Shown: in pieces, positions 24,730-32,678 of the stretch
Layout of the letters: each line of letters opens with the position of its first letter
Numbering within the stretch: position 1 is the first letter of the stretch
Source of the DNA: CAZWES01 sp964632395
GTDB taxonomy: Bacteria; Patescibacteriota; Gracilibacteria; Peribacterales; Peribacteraceae
Length of the DNA: 43,980 nt
Reading direction: 5' to 3'
NCBI GenBank assembly: GCA_964632395.1
Contig: CAZWES010000007.1
Location: 1 to 43,980, forward strand
Translations under genes and position numbers: made by a program
The notes under the pieces: model-generated
Told to the model about the DNA's origin: nothing
The model's input: the letters and a program-made list of their open reading frames with translations, nothing else
Database searches by the model: none

Positions 24730-25058
24730 GAACAAGGAAACCGCCAACAAAGGCTGAGGCGCTTTTGGTAGCAAGAAGGCTGCAAAAGGCCTTACAAAAC
24801 AAGCAGCTCCCCATTCACAAACTGCTTCTGTTCGGCTCTGTTGCCAAAGGCTCTCCACACAAATGGAGCGATATAGACATCGCAGTAATCTGTGATCCTT
24901 TCGGAGATAGCAGGCACGAAGAAAATATGGCAATCAGAGTGGCACGCCGCGATATAGATGTTCGCATAGAGCCGATTTGCCTGCATCCGGATGAAATGGA
25001 TAATCGCTACAGCACAATAGTCCAGGAAGTAAAACGCTACGGAATTCCAGTAGAGTAA
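24726..25058 (+). CDS. MNT-type minimal nucleotidyltransferase
   Basis: A 110-residue protein with the nucleotidyltransferase signature LLFGSVAKGSPHKWSDIDIAVI (GSx10DxD) at about residues 37-58 and a third acidic site in DIDVRIEPI. It is likely the antitoxin and modifying partner of the HEPN protein, with which it shares an ATGA overlap. The ATG at 24726 fits that coupling; the earlier in-frame start at 24645 lies well inside the HEPN gene. The protein is small and basic at the N-terminus (MRTRKPPTK). Confidence 0.85.
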   Translation: MRTRKPPTKAEALLVARRLQKALQNKQLPIHKLLLFGSVAKGSPHKWSDIDIAVICDPFGDSRHEENMAIRVARRDIDVRIEPICLHPDEMDNRYSTIVQEVKRYGIPVE

Positions 25059-25119
25059 TCGCTTGCCCAGCTTCCCAATATCGGATAGCCCGAGAATTGT
25101 CTAATTCCCACTTTTTCCC

Positions 25120-26268
25120 ATGCTTCGACCCCGCTCAGCACAGGTGCACAAGCGCTCTCTCACCATTTTAGCCCTCTCTGCTTTCTTGCTTGCTTCCTGT
25201 GATGTTGGAGGTGATCAGCCGATAAAGATTGGATATATTGGACCGTTGACGGGGGATGCGGCAGCTTATGGGAACGACACATTGAATGCTGCACGAATGA
25301 AAGTGGACGAGGTAAATGCTGCAGGCGGTATTAATGGCCGAATGGTAGAACTAATTGCAGAAGACGGCAGATGCACAGGTGCAGAATCAGCTTCCGCAGC
25401 AAACAAGCTTATTCACATAGATAAAGTTGTTGGAATTGTTGGAGGTCAGTGCAGTAGCGAAACTCTTGCAGTTGCTCCAGTCGCAAACGCAGCACAAGTG
25501 GTACACATATCTCCAATTAGTAGCAGTCCAGACATTACAAATGCAGGAGACTTTACTTTTCGCGTGTACCCAAGTGATGCGCTTAAAGGAATAGACATGG
25601 CAAATTACTTTGCAGAAAAAGGATACAAAAAGGTAGCAATCATGACCGAGAATACGGATTACTGCATTGGAATTCGCGATTCCATCAGAGCTGCACTCCC
25701 GGAAGGTTCAGAAGTTGTGTTCGATGAGTTAACCGAACCAAGTGTAAAAGACTTTCGCACGCTCGCAACACGACTCAAAGACGTAGACTTTGATGTATTC
25801 GTTCCAAATGCGCAGTCGGATGCAGTGCTTGGGAACATGGTGTTGCACGCACGCGAACAGGGAATTGAGCAAGTTATGGTGAGTCAGGATATTGCTGATA
25901 GCAACAATATGGTAGAAATTGCAGGCGAAGCAGTAGAGGGACTTTACATGTTTAATGTTTCTTCTCTCTTTGGACAAAAATCACGTGATGGTGGCCAAAC
26001 ATTCGCAGAGAAATTTGTACTGTTGCACGGCGATCCCCAATCATCAATGGGATTTACTGTGCTTTCTTACGATGCAATGGGAGTATTGCTAGACGCAATA
26101 TCCGCGGTCGGAACGGAAGGTATCGCAATACGCGATTATTTGTACAACCTTGCAGTATATAACGGTGAAGCCGGAACAATTCGTTTTGATAAAAATGGAG
26201 ATGTTGTTGGAGTAGGCAATGTTCTTAAGCAATTTGTAGACGGTGAAATCGTTGAGCTCTCCGAATAA
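25120..26268 (+). CDS. Branched-chain amino-acid-type substrate-binding lipoprotein (copy 2)
   Basis: A 382-residue paralogue of the receptor at 23182. The signal has core SLTILALSAFLLASC with lipobox Cys27. The mature part opens KIGYIGPLTGDAAAYGND and keeps AAGGINGR, IAEDGRC, CSSETLAVAPV, SPISSSPDITNAGDF and FRVYPSDALKG. The strong conservation of the cleft segments together with divergence elsewhere suggests related but perhaps not identical ligands. It is separated from copy 1 by the HEPN/MNT pair. No Shine-Dalgarno sequence is seen before the ATG. Confidence 0.9.
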   Translation: MLRPRSAQVHKRSLTILALSAFLLASCDVGGDQPIKIGYIGPLTGDAAAYGNDTLNAARMKVDEVNAAGGINGRMVELIAEDGRCTGAESASAANKLIHIDKVVGIVGGQCSSETLAVAPVANAAQVVHISPISSSPDITNAGDFTFRVYPSDALKGIDMANYFAEKGYKKVAIMTENTDYCIGIRDSIRAALPEGSEVVFDELTEPSVKDFRTLATRLKDVDFDVFVPNAQSDAVLGNMVLHAREQGIEQVMVSQDIADSNNMVEIAGEAVEGLYMFNVSSLFGQKSRDGGQTFAEKFVLLHGDPQSSMGFTVLSYDAMGVLLDAISAVGTEGIAIRDYLYNLAVYNGEAGTIRFDKNGDVVGVGNVLKQFVDGEIVELSE

Positions 26269-26287
26269 TTCTTCTCCATCCTCCCCT

Positions 26288-27400
26288 ATGAAAAAACTCG
26301 CCCTACTCACATTAACTTCCCTACTCCTTGCCTCCTGTAATGTTGGCGGAGATCAGGGGCCGATAAAGATTGGCTTGATAACACCTCTGACTGGTGAAGT
26401 TGCATCCATTGGAGCGGACATATTACACGGAGCGCAGATGATGCTCGAGGAAATCAACTCTGCAGGTGGCATAAACGGACGAGAAATAAAACTTATCGCA
26501 GAAGACGGCAGATGTGCTGGAGCAGATGCTGCAGCTGCCGCTCAAAAACTCATTAACGTTGATCAGGTTGTTGCAATACACGGCGCAGGCTGCAGCAGTG
26601 AAAGTCTAGCTGTAGTTCCGATCGCAGAAGCAGCTCAAGTTGTGGTTGTTTCACCATCATCAAGTAGCCCCGATTTGACCCACGTCGGAGAATTTTTCTT
26701 CCGCACATACCCAAGTGATGACTTAAAAACCACCGCAATGGCTCAGTACTTTAAGGAAGAGCAACTGGAAAAGGTAGCAATGATCTCTGAGAATACCGAT
26801 TTTTGTGAAGCATTTCGTGCAGCTCTAAAAAGAAAAGCTGGAGAGGATAAATATGTATTCGACGAAGTTGTAGAACCAAATACCAAGGACTATCGTACGC
26901 TGCTCGCAAGGCTGAAGGATATTGATTTTGATCTATTCATTATCAATGCACAGACGCCAACAACAGGAGCTGCAATGCTGCAACAGTTGCGCGAATTTGG
27001 CATGGATCAGCTTGCCATGGGTACTGATGTACTGGATGCAAAAATTGTTATTGAGTTAACTCAGGATGCAAGCGAAGGTTTTCGATTAATTAATGTCCCA
27101 ACAGTCGCAGATGAAAGTGAATTTGGTCAGAAATTTATCGCAAAATTCGGATCGCCTCAGGCAAACATGGCTTGGGGTGCGTATGGATATGACACACTTG
27201 GAGTGATCGCTGAGGCCATTGCTGCAGCTGGTACAGAAGGTTCTGCAATCCGCGATTACTTAAACAGCATCACTGCCTATGATGCAATCGTTGGAACAAT
27301 CTCATTTGATGAAAATGGTGATGTGATTGGAATTCCATACGCACTGCGAGAGGTGCAGGATGGCAAGTTTGTTAAGGTGAAGGACATTGTTGTTGAATAA
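26288..27400 (+). CDS. Branched-chain amino-acid-type substrate-binding lipoprotein (copy 3)
   Basis: A 370-residue paralogue that starts at the ATG giving MKKLALLTLTSLLLASC (lipobox Cys17), 19 bases after copy 2. The mature part opens KIGLITPLTGEVASIGAD and has CSSESLAVVPIAEAAQVVVV and SPSSSSPDLTHVGEF. Two changes from copies 1 and 2 fall in the ligand-cleft region (HGAGCSSES instead of GG-CSSET, and SPSSSS instead of SPISSS), so the ligand range may differ. It is followed by a clear terminator. An earlier in-frame start at 26243 overlaps copy 2 and would bury the signal. Confidence 0.9.
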   Translation: MKKLALLTLTSLLLASCNVGGDQGPIKIGLITPLTGEVASIGADILHGAQMMLEEINSAGGINGREIKLIAEDGRCAGADAAAAAQKLINVDQVVAIHGAGCSSESLAVVPIAEAAQVVVVSPSSSSPDLTHVGEFFFRTYPSDDLKTTAMAQYFKEEQLEKVAMISENTDFCEAFRAALKRKAGEDKYVFDEVVEPNTKDYRTLLARLKDIDFDLFIINAQTPTTGAAMLQQLREFGMDQLAMGTDVLDAKIVIELTQDASEGFRLINVPTVADESEFGQKFIAKFGSPQANMAWGAYGYDTLGVIAEAIAAAGTEGSAIRDYLNSITAYDAIVGTISFDENGDVIGIPYALREVQDGKFVKVKDIVVE

Positions 27401-27417
27401 TTTCGAGTTGATATTTC

Positions 27418-27446
27418 CCGGCTTCGCCACGCGGAGCCGGTTTTTT
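27418..27446 (+). terminator. Intrinsic terminator after the third receptor gene
   Basis: CCGGCT (27418-27423) pairs with AGCCGG (27435-27440), with further partial pairing inside, followed by six T residues. It separates the receptor genes from the relBE pair. Confidence 0.85.
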
Positions 27447-27464
27447 GTACATATCCTTGGACTC

Positions 27465-27511
27465 AGTACCAAATTTGGTACTTGATTCGGTACTAAAAAT
27501 GGGTGTATAAT
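27465..27511 (+). promoter_or_regulatory. Promoter and palindromic operator of the relB/relE pair
   Basis: A perfect 18-bp palindrome AGTACCAAATTTGGTACT (27465-27482) is followed by a further half-site GGTACT (27489-27494). Both flank a TTGATT -35 (27482-27487), with TATAAT at 27506-27511. This is the arrangement expected for autoregulation by the antitoxin. The predicted leader before the ATG at 27539 is about 20 bases, so this mRNA is not leaderless. Confidence 0.7.
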
Positions 27512-27538
27512 GGGCACGTATCATTAACAATTCCTATT

Positions 27539-27772
27539 ATGAAAACTGCAACCATCCAAGATATAAAACGCCACGGATCAAAAGCAATATCCGGAGATGA
27601 TCCCGTGTACCTAATCGTCAACTCCAAAGTAAAGAGTGTTGTCCTTCCGTTACATGAATACGAAAACATGATGGATGCACTGGACGATTATGCGTCTATC
27701 ATAGCAATCGAGGAACGAAAGAATGATCCACTGGTAGAATGGGAAGATGTTTTCCCTGAAGACAAAGCATGA
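27539..27772 (+). CDS. RelB/Phd-like antitoxin
   Basis: A 77-residue protein that looks like a Phd/YefM or RelB-type antitoxin. It has an N-terminal DNA-binding half (ATIQDIKRHGSKAISGDDPV, then YLIVNSKVKSVVLPLHEYE) and an acidic C-terminal tail (EERKNDPLVEWEDVFPEDKA) of the kind that wraps the toxin. It overlaps the toxin gene by 4 bases (ATGA). A palindromic operator overlaps its promoter. The pair is placed between the third receptor gene and livH. Confidence 0.8.
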   Translation: MKTATIQDIKRHGSKAISGDDPVYLIVNSKVKSVVLPLHEYENMMDALDDYASIIAIEERKNDPLVEWEDVFPEDKA

Positions 27773-28035
27773 AGTACAGAATCAGATTTCGTAACAGGGC
27801 GCTAAAAGATATCAAGCGCCTTCCACCAGTAGTGAAGACAAAAGTAAAATCTGTACTGCAGGATTTGGCATCAAATCCGTTTCCCAGTGGATGCAAGAAG
27901 ATTCCTGATTATGGCAATTGCTATCGCGTCAAAGCCAAAAAGGACTACAGAATAGTCTACGAAGTTGTTAAAAAATCTCTGGTTATAATAGTTATCAGGG
28001 CATGGCATAGGAAAGATGTGTATCGCAACCTCTGA
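27769..28035 (+). CDS. RelE/ParE-family toxin
   Basis: An 88-residue basic protein with the RelE/ParE fold pattern: YRIRFRNRALKDIKRLP, VKSVLQDLASNPFPSGCKKI, YRVKAKKDYRIVYEV and VIIVIRAWHRKDVYRNL. The central DYRIVYEV strand and the C-terminal HRKDVY match RelE-type mRNA interferases, where Arg, Lys and a C-terminal Tyr or His are catalytic. ParE-like gyrase inhibition cannot be excluded. It is translationally coupled to the antitoxin. Its stop codon (28033-28035) forms the TGA of the next promoter. Confidence 0.85.
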   Translation: MKYRIRFRNRALKDIKRLPPVVKTKVKSVLQDLASNPFPSGCKKIPDYGNCYRVKAKKDYRIVYEVVKKSLVIIVIRAWHRKDVYRNL

Positions 28036-28041
28036 TACACT
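28033..28041 (+). promoter_or_regulatory. Extended -10 promoter of livH
   Basis: TGATACACT ends 9 bases before the ATG at 28051. It starts with the relE stop codon and predicts a leader of two or three bases at most. Confidence 0.5.
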
Positions 28042-28050
28042 TTCCTTCAG

Positions 28051-28929
28051 ATGCAGCTCCTCGCAAACGCCCTTATCGCCGGATCATTAGCAGCCCTGAT
28101 CGCAGGCGGCCTTTCGCTTGTTTACGGAACCCTTGGAGTTTTCAACCTGGCTCTCGGACAAATGGTGCTTATTGGCGGGTATGTAACGTGGTGGCTGCAC
28201 CAATCACTGGGTCTTCCCTTAGTTTTGAGCATAGTCGGAGGGCTAGCTGCCGGAGCCACAATCTCCTGGCTTACGTTTGAGATTTTTGTGGAGCCGTTTT
28301 GGAGAAGGCACAGATTCCTTCCACTCGTGACGACAATTGCGCTCAGCATGATACTTGATGGATTGATCCTGCTTGTTTTTGAGGAACGCCCGCGTGCAAT
28401 ACTGCCAGGCCTGAAGGATACTTTTGAAGTTTTTGGAGCACGAGTGAGCATCGAACAAATTATTCTGATAGTTCTAACATTATTAATCCTGACGGGATTC
28501 GCGTATGTCCTACACTCGACTCCACTTGGGAGAAGGGTTCGCGCAATCGTGCAACATCCGCATGCCGCAATGAGTATGGGGGTTCCTGCACCACAACTTA
28601 ATCGCATAATTTTTATTCTGAGTGGAGTGCTGGCCGCATGCGGCGGGATATATCAGGGAATCGACCAAAACCTATCCCCTACTCTTGCCTTCCCGATCAC
28701 GATCAAAGCGTATGCTGCAATAATTGCAGGAGGAAAAGGACACTTTTGGGGAGCCATAATCTGCGCTTATGCAATTGCACTACTCGAACAACTTGTTGTC
28801 GGCGTGCCGTGGTTTGGCGGAGAGTACATCGCAGCCGGCTACCAACAAACAGTTGCACTTGCCGTGATAATTCTTTTCCTGCTCTGGAAGCCCTCCGGAA
28901 TATTCGGATTCCGTTCCCGCGCCGCATAA
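28051..28929 (+). CDS. livH: Branched-chain amino-acid ABC transporter permease LivH
   Basis: A 292-residue membrane protein with about eight hydrophobic helices. The N-terminus NALIAGSLAALIAGGLSLVYGTLGVFNLALGQMVLIGGYV matches the LivH family start. Toward the C-terminus the family's cytoplasmic coupling segment RRVRAIVQHPHAAMSMGVP and the FILSGVLAACGGIYQG and IIAGGKGHFWGAIICAYAI stretches are present. It pairs with LivM (next gene, 3-base gap) to form the transport channel, energised by LivG. Upstream lies the relBE pair. Confidence 0.92.
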   Translation: MQLLANALIAGSLAALIAGGLSLVYGTLGVFNLALGQMVLIGGYVTWWLHQSLGLPLVLSIVGGLAAGATISWLTFEIFVEPFWRRHRFLPLVTTIALSMILDGLILLVFEERPRAILPGLKDTFEVFGARVSIEQIILIVLTLLILTGFAYVLHSTPLGRRVRAIVQHPHAAMSMGVPAPQLNRIIFILSGVLAACGGIYQGIDQNLSPTLAFPITIKAYAAIIAGGKGHFWGAIICAYAIALLEQLVVGVPWFGGEYIAAGYQQTVALAVIILFLLWKPSGIFGFRSRAA

Positions 28930-28932
28930 ACC

Positions 28933-29790
28933 ATGTCTTTTCTCTTCCACGTTTTAACGGCCTGCTCACTGCACCTTTTTGGAATACTGGGGCTCAACCT
29001 GATATTCGGAAAGGGGAAACTGCTGCACTTTGGGTTAGGCGCAACATCTATTGGAGTCGCATATCCTCTTTGGGTTCTTCACACACAGTATAATTTTCCT
29101 TTTGTTGTCTCCTCACTGATAACACTCGCATCAGTCGTATTGATGACGACGTTGTTCACATGGCTCTCAATCAGATTGCATGCGGATGCTTTTGGTGTGA
29201 TGACGATTGCATTGCATCTCATGTTCCTTGCAATAGTATTGAACTGGCAGACTGTGACAAGAGGAGCGCTCGGTATTCCACAGATTCCAAGAGGTATTCT
29301 TCCATCTGATCCACAGGGATTCGCACTTGTTGTGATGGGCGTTGCAGCACTTTGGGTATTATTCATCGTACTGGTTGATCGGAGTCGAATTGGAAGAGCG
29401 CTGACTGCACTTGCAGAACACCCATGGCACGGCGAATCACTCGGAATCCGAAGATGGCTCGTGTACTTCGTAGCATTTTTCATAGCAATCTTTGGGGTAT
29501 ACATCGGAGATACATTCTTTCCTCCATTTCTACACCTTTTAAGTCCAACCGATTTTAACTTCCCTCTCACAATACTTTTCGTGATGATAATTGTGGCAGG
29601 GAAGCCCGGAAGCGTGTGGGGATGCGTGGTTGCAACGTTTCTGCTTACGTTTTTGAAAGAGGGATTGAGATTCATCAGCCTCCCCGCAGACCTTCTCGGA
29701 CCCGTTAGATTGATAATGTTCGGGCTGATACTGTTTGCAGCGGTTTGGTGGCGCAGGGATGTATTGTTCCCGCAGCAGAGATCAGTGTGA
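28933..29790 (+). CDS. livM: Branched-chain amino-acid ABC transporter permease LivM
   Basis: A 285-residue membrane protein, partner of LivH. It shows LFGILGLNLIFGKGKLLHFGLGATSIG (the LivM N-terminal pattern), RIGRALTALAEHPWHGESLGI (the coupling loop) and FVMIIVAGKPGSVWGCVVATFLL. It is shorter than many LivM proteins, which have extra N-terminal helices. The stop codon TGA (29788-29790) doubles as the start of the next extended -10 promoter. No LivF ATPase is found here; a transporter may use LivG alone or a LivF encoded elsewhere. Confidence 0.9.
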   Translation: MSFLFHVLTACSLHLFGILGLNLIFGKGKLLHFGLGATSIGVAYPLWVLHTQYNFPFVVSSLITLASVVLMTTLFTWLSIRLHADAFGVMTIALHLMFLAIVLNWQTVTRGALGIPQIPRGILPSDPQGFALVVMGVAALWVLFIVLVDRSRIGRALTALAEHPWHGESLGIRRWLVYFVAFFIAIFGVYIGDTFFPPFLHLLSPTDFNFPLTILFVMIIVAGKPGSVWGCVVATFLLTFLKEGLRFISLPADLLGPVRLIMFGLILFAAVWWRRDVLFPQQRSV

Positions 29791-29796
29791 TATAAT
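29788..29796 (+). promoter_or_regulatory. Extended -10 promoter of the DUF433/DUF5615 pair
   Basis: TGATATAAT, the best match to the extended -10 consensus in the window, ends 6 bases before ATG 29803. The ATG at 29797 lies inside the melted region and would not be transcribed. Confidence 0.65.
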
Positions 29797-29802
29797 ATGA
29801 AC

Positions 29803-30036
29803 ATGACTGACATAGCACCAGGCATCGTAATAGATCCAAAGAAGCGATTTGGAAAGCCAATCGTGAAAGGCACTCGCCTGACTGTTCAGGAGGTTTTGGG
29901 AGCTCTTGCGGGCGGCATGGCACCCGAGGATGTAATGAAAGAATATGGTCTGGGAAAAGAACAGATACTAGCTGTTTTACAATATGCAGCCATGTTTCTG
30001 AACGAGGAAACTGTTGATACACTGGAGACTGTATGA
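29803..30036 (+). CDS. DUF433-family antitoxin-like protein
   Basis: A 77-residue protein with the DUF433 pattern: IVIDPKKRFGKPIVKGTRLTVQEVLGALAGGMAPEDVMKEY, then EQILAVLQYAAMFL. DUF433 proteins carry a winged-helix or HTH-like fold and are proposed antitoxins (VapB45-like) for DUF5615 PIN-like toxins such as the next gene, which it overlaps by 4 bases. The start at 29803 is chosen from the promoter geometry. The RNA or protein target is unknown. Confidence 0.88.
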   Translation: MTDIAPGIVIDPKKRFGKPIVKGTRLTVQEVLGALAGGMAPEDVMKEYGLGKEQILAVLQYAAMFLNEETVDTLETV

Positions 30037-30389
30037 AATTCTTCATTGATGCCAATCTGCCAATCTCTCTGAAAGAAGTTCTCAGCTCACACGGGGAGGT
30101 TCAACATGCGAGAGACATTGATCTGCACGAATCAGATGATAATGACATTGCATCTCACGCATCCAAAAATCAGGCAATCCTGATAACAAGAGATTTGGAA
30201 TTTGCAAACCCCAATTTGTATCCCATTGGAAAACACTACGGACTAATTATTATGCGTGTGCCTCCATTCTTTACCGCGCTGCAAATCTGCAACGTTTTGA
30301 AAAGATATCTACTCAAGGAAGACCTGGAAAGGCTGAAAAATGGAATTACTGTTGTAGAACCATCTAGAGTCCGCAAATTACGCCGATGA
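30033..30389 (+). CDS. DUF5615 PIN-like toxin
   Basis: A 118-residue protein with the DUF5615 pattern: MKFFIDANLPISLKEVL (first acidic residue of the PIN-like active site), a conserved HARDIDLHESDDNDIASHA, and ILITRDLEFANPNLYP (the acidic TRDxDF-type site). PIN-like proteins are metal-dependent RNases. It is coupled to the DUF433 gene by an ATGA overlap. This is the third toxin-antitoxin-like pair in 6 kb. Confidence 0.85.
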   Translation: MKFFIDANLPISLKEVLSSHGEVQHARDIDLHESDDNDIASHASKNQAILITRDLEFANPNLYPIGKHYGLIIMRVPPFFTALQICNVLKRYLLKEDLERLKNGITVVEPSRVRKLRR

Positions 30390-30397
30390 TAGAAGCA

Positions 30398-30406
30398 TGG
30401 TAATAT
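30398..30406 (+). promoter_or_regulatory. Extended -10 promoter of pyrD
   Basis: TGGTAATAT ends 7 bases before ATG 30414. The ATG at 30405 overlaps the -10 box and so is an unlikely start. Confidence 0.5.
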
Positions 30407-30413
30407 GCATCCA

Positions 30414-31337
30414 ATGAACCTAGAACAGACCCTCCTCGGCATCAAATTCCCAAACCCAACAGTCCTCGCCTCCGGCATTTGGGGAATAACAGCAGGCAGC
30501 TGGAGAGCAATCGCAAAAGGTGGAGCTGGTGCGGTGACGACAAAGTCACTTTGGCTTAATGAACACAAAGGTCATCCGAACCCAACAATAATCAGCACAG
30601 AGCATTGGACGCTGAATGCAGTCGGCGTGCCGGATGCAGGAGTGGAAAAGGCAAAAGAAGAAATCGGGGATTATATGAAAGATCATCCAGTACCACTGAT
30701 CGCAAACGTAATCGCAGATTCCGTTCAGAATTTTGAAAAGACTGCAGAGGCGATTGCTGCGCTAAAACCTGATGCACTTGAGGTCAATATCTCCTGCCCG
30801 AATGTGGAGGATGAATTGGGAAAGCCTTTTGCATGTTCGCAGAGTGACGCGGCAGCGGTTACAAAAGTTGTTAAGAAAGTCTCCGGAGATATCCCGATTT
30901 TCGTCAAACTCTCACCAAACGTCACCGACATTGGTTCAATCGCAAAGACAGTTGTGGAAGCTGGAGCTGATGGGCTTACGGTGATAAACACAGTTGGACC
31001 CGGAATGGCAATTGATTTGAAGTCCCGAAAGCCGATTCTCTCCAACAAAGTAGGCGGGGTCTCAGGTCGCGCGATCAAACCGATAACCGTGAGATGTGTT
31101 GCGGATTGCTACAAAACCACAGGAGGTAAAGTCCCCATCATCGGCACGGGCGGCGTTTATACCGGAGAAGATGCTATTGAGCTGATGATGGCAGGAGCAT
31201 CCTTGATCGGAATTGGCACAGCACTCTGGGAAAGAGGTGAAGATGTTTTTGGGAAAGTGAGTGAAGAGATGAGGGTTTGGTGTGAGGAAAATGGAATTAA
31301 AGATGTTTCTGAGATTATTGGTTCTATTCACACTTAA
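30414..31337 (+). CDS. pyrD: Dihydroorotate dehydrogenase, class 1B catalytic subunit
   Basis: A 307-residue FMN enzyme that oxidises dihydroorotate to orotate in pyrimidine synthesis. The family landmarks are NPTVLASGIWG, EVNISCPNVEDE with the class 1 catalytic Cys, IFVKLSPNVTDI, VINTVGPGMAIDLKSRKPIL, KVGGVSGRAIKPIT and PIIGTGGVYTGEDA (FMN phosphate site). The separate electron-transfer subunit PyrK is encoded 163 bases downstream, which fits class 1B (NAD-linked). The start at 30414 follows from the promoter spacing and gives MNLEQTLLGIKFPNP, the usual N-terminus. Confidence 0.95.
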   Translation: MNLEQTLLGIKFPNPTVLASGIWGITAGSWRAIAKGGAGAVTTKSLWLNEHKGHPNPTIISTEHWTLNAVGVPDAGVEKAKEEIGDYMKDHPVPLIANVIADSVQNFEKTAEAIAALKPDALEVNISCPNVEDELGKPFACSQSDAAAVTKVVKKVSGDIPIFVKLSPNVTDIGSIAKTVVEAGADGLTVINTVGPGMAIDLKSRKPILSNKVGGVSGRAIKPITVRCVADCYKTTGGKVPIIGTGGVYTGEDAIELMMAGASLIGIGTALWERGEDVFGKVSEEMRVWCEENGIKDVSEIIGSIHT

Positions 31338-31358
31338 GCACCATGTTGATCGCAGAAA

Positions 31359-31487
31359 ATTTTCAATTTTCAGGTATCAATTATCAAACAATTTTCAATT
31401 ATCAATTTTCAAACAGTATAAAAAAGTCAATTGATATTTGAAAATTGATAATTGTTTGTAAATTGAAAATTGATACTTGATACTTCT
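31359..31487. repeat. AT-rich inverted repeat (family B) between pyrD and pyrK
   Basis: The left side is built from CAATTTTCA/ATTATCAA units (for example TTTTCAATTATCAATTTTCA) and the right side is its mirror (GAAAATTGATAATTG and AAATTGAAAATTGATAC). A transcript across it would fold into a long AT-rich hairpin. Confidence 0.85.
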
Positions 31488-31500
31488 CTCCGACCACGTC

Positions 31501-32325
31501 ATGGCAAAATCCATTCCACTTAAAACCTGCCTCCCAAAAACATACTTGATATCCTCCAAAAAAAAGGAGACTGAAGATGTCACTTCTTTTACCTTCAACA
31601 CAACACTCAACTCAAAGCCGGGGCAATTTTTGATGGTGTGGCTTCCGGGAGTGGATGAAGTGCCGATGAGTATTGCGCTTGATGATGGGAAAAAGACGCG
31701 CATCACATTCTTTGCAGTCGGGGATATGACCAAAAAACTAGCTGAACTGAAAGAAGGAGATCTTGTAGGACTCCGCGGCCCTTTTGGAACCCATTACGAA
31801 TGGGAAAAGAATCAGCACCTGATGCTTGTCGCGGGCGGCTACGGCGCAGCACCAATGTTTTTCGTAGCAAATGAAGCGGTTAAGGATGATTGCACAATTG
31901 ACTTCATCGTCGGCGCGCGGTCAAAAGATCAACTCCTTTACACAGATGAAATCAAAAAACTCAAAAACACAACACTTCACATTGCAACTGATGATGGATC
32001 AATGGGGCAAAAGGGATACAGTACTGAAGTGCTGGAAAATGTGCTAACAGCTAATAGCTCCAAGCTAATAGCCACCTTCGCATGCGGCCCCGAACTAATG
32101 ATGAAGCGTGTTTTTGAGATATGCGAAGAGAACAGCATCAACTGCGCCGTGAGTTTAGAGCGTTACATGAAGTGCGGTTACGGCTTGTGCGGAAATTGTG
32201 TGATGGATCCTTTGGGCATCAGGATTTGTACTGATGGGCCGGTTGTTAAGAGTGACGTCTTAAGAAAACTAACCGAGTTCGGAAAGTATCACCGAGACGC
32301 TGTTGGAAGAAAGGATTACCTGTGA
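31501..32325 (+). CDS. pyrK: Dihydroorotate dehydrogenase electron-transfer subunit
   Basis: A 274-residue ferredoxin-reductase-type protein that passes electrons between PyrD and NAD. It has an FAD-binding barrel (PGQFLMVWLPGVDEVPMSIAL), an NAD-binding domain (LMLVAGGYGAAPMFFVANEA) and a C-terminal [2Fe-2S] site with four Cys in MKCGYGLCGNCVMDPLGIRICTDG. All are expected of PyrK. The ATG at 31501 gives a normal N-terminus; an ATA-containing upstream extension is AT-rich repeat. Its 3' end overlaps a convergent membrane-protein gene by 10 bases. Confidence 0.93.
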   Translation: MAKSIPLKTCLPKTYLISSKKKETEDVTSFTFNTTLNSKPGQFLMVWLPGVDEVPMSIALDDGKKTRITFFAVGDMTKKLAELKEGDLVGLRGPFGTHYEWEKNQHLMLVAGGYGAAPMFFVANEAVKDDCTIDFIVGARSKDQLLYTDEIKKLKNTTLHIATDDGSMGQKGYSTEVLENVLTANSSKLIATFACGPELMMKRVFEICEENSINCAVSLERYMKCGYGLCGNCVMDPLGIRICTDGPVVKSDVLRKLTEFGKYHRDAVGRKDYL

Positions 32326-32582
32326 AGCAAATGCAATCTCCTCCAAACATCCATCCCCGCCCCAAACACAATTAATATCGAAGCTAGCAAAAACAGACCC
32401 TGAGTAGTTGCAGGATCCACACCTACGGCTGAAGTAGATTCCCCAAGAAAAAGAATTGATGCGGTAAACGAAAGTGCGATAGGAACATCAAGCAAAAGAC
32501 CCGAAAGAAAGAATAAAACTCCAACAACCACAAGAATAATTGATGTTCTCACAAAGCCATGAGCAGAATGAATTTGGTTCAT
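32316..32582 (-). CDS. Small membrane protein with two helices
   Basis: An 88-residue protein with two hydrophobic segments, IILVVVGVLFFLSGLLLDVPIAL (extended by SFTASILFL) and GLFLLASILIVFGAGMDVW, and a basic C-terminal end (RRLHLLHR). I recognise no family. A TATAAT lies about 40 bases upstream on the minus strand (near 32620-32630), so unlike many neighbours it seems to have an ordinary leader. It is convergent with pyrK. Confidence 0.6.
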   Translation of the reverse strand: MNQIHSAHGFVRTSIILVVVGVLFFLSGLLLDVPIALSFTASILFLGESTSAVGVDPATTQGLFLLASILIVFGAGMDVWRRLHLLHR

Positions 32583-32678
32583 ATTTTTGTGTGTGTTCCC
32601 GGATATGATACCAGATTATAGGCCAATTGTCTACTCCTATACGTATATGGGCCCTCTCTCACAAAATGCACAATCGGC

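Noticed and set aside
24349..25058. HEPN/MNT pair as an antiviral defence island
   Set aside because: No other defence genes nearby; only a toxin-antitoxin-like role can be supported.
24727..27772. TGA read as glycine (Gracilibacteria/Absconditabacteria code)
   Set aside because: TGA ends genes cleanly at ATGA overlaps in three independent pairs, and known proteins end at normal lengths with TGA as stop.
32637..32648. TATACGTATA palindrome as an operator
   Set aside because: Too short and isolated; it does not overlap a good promoter.
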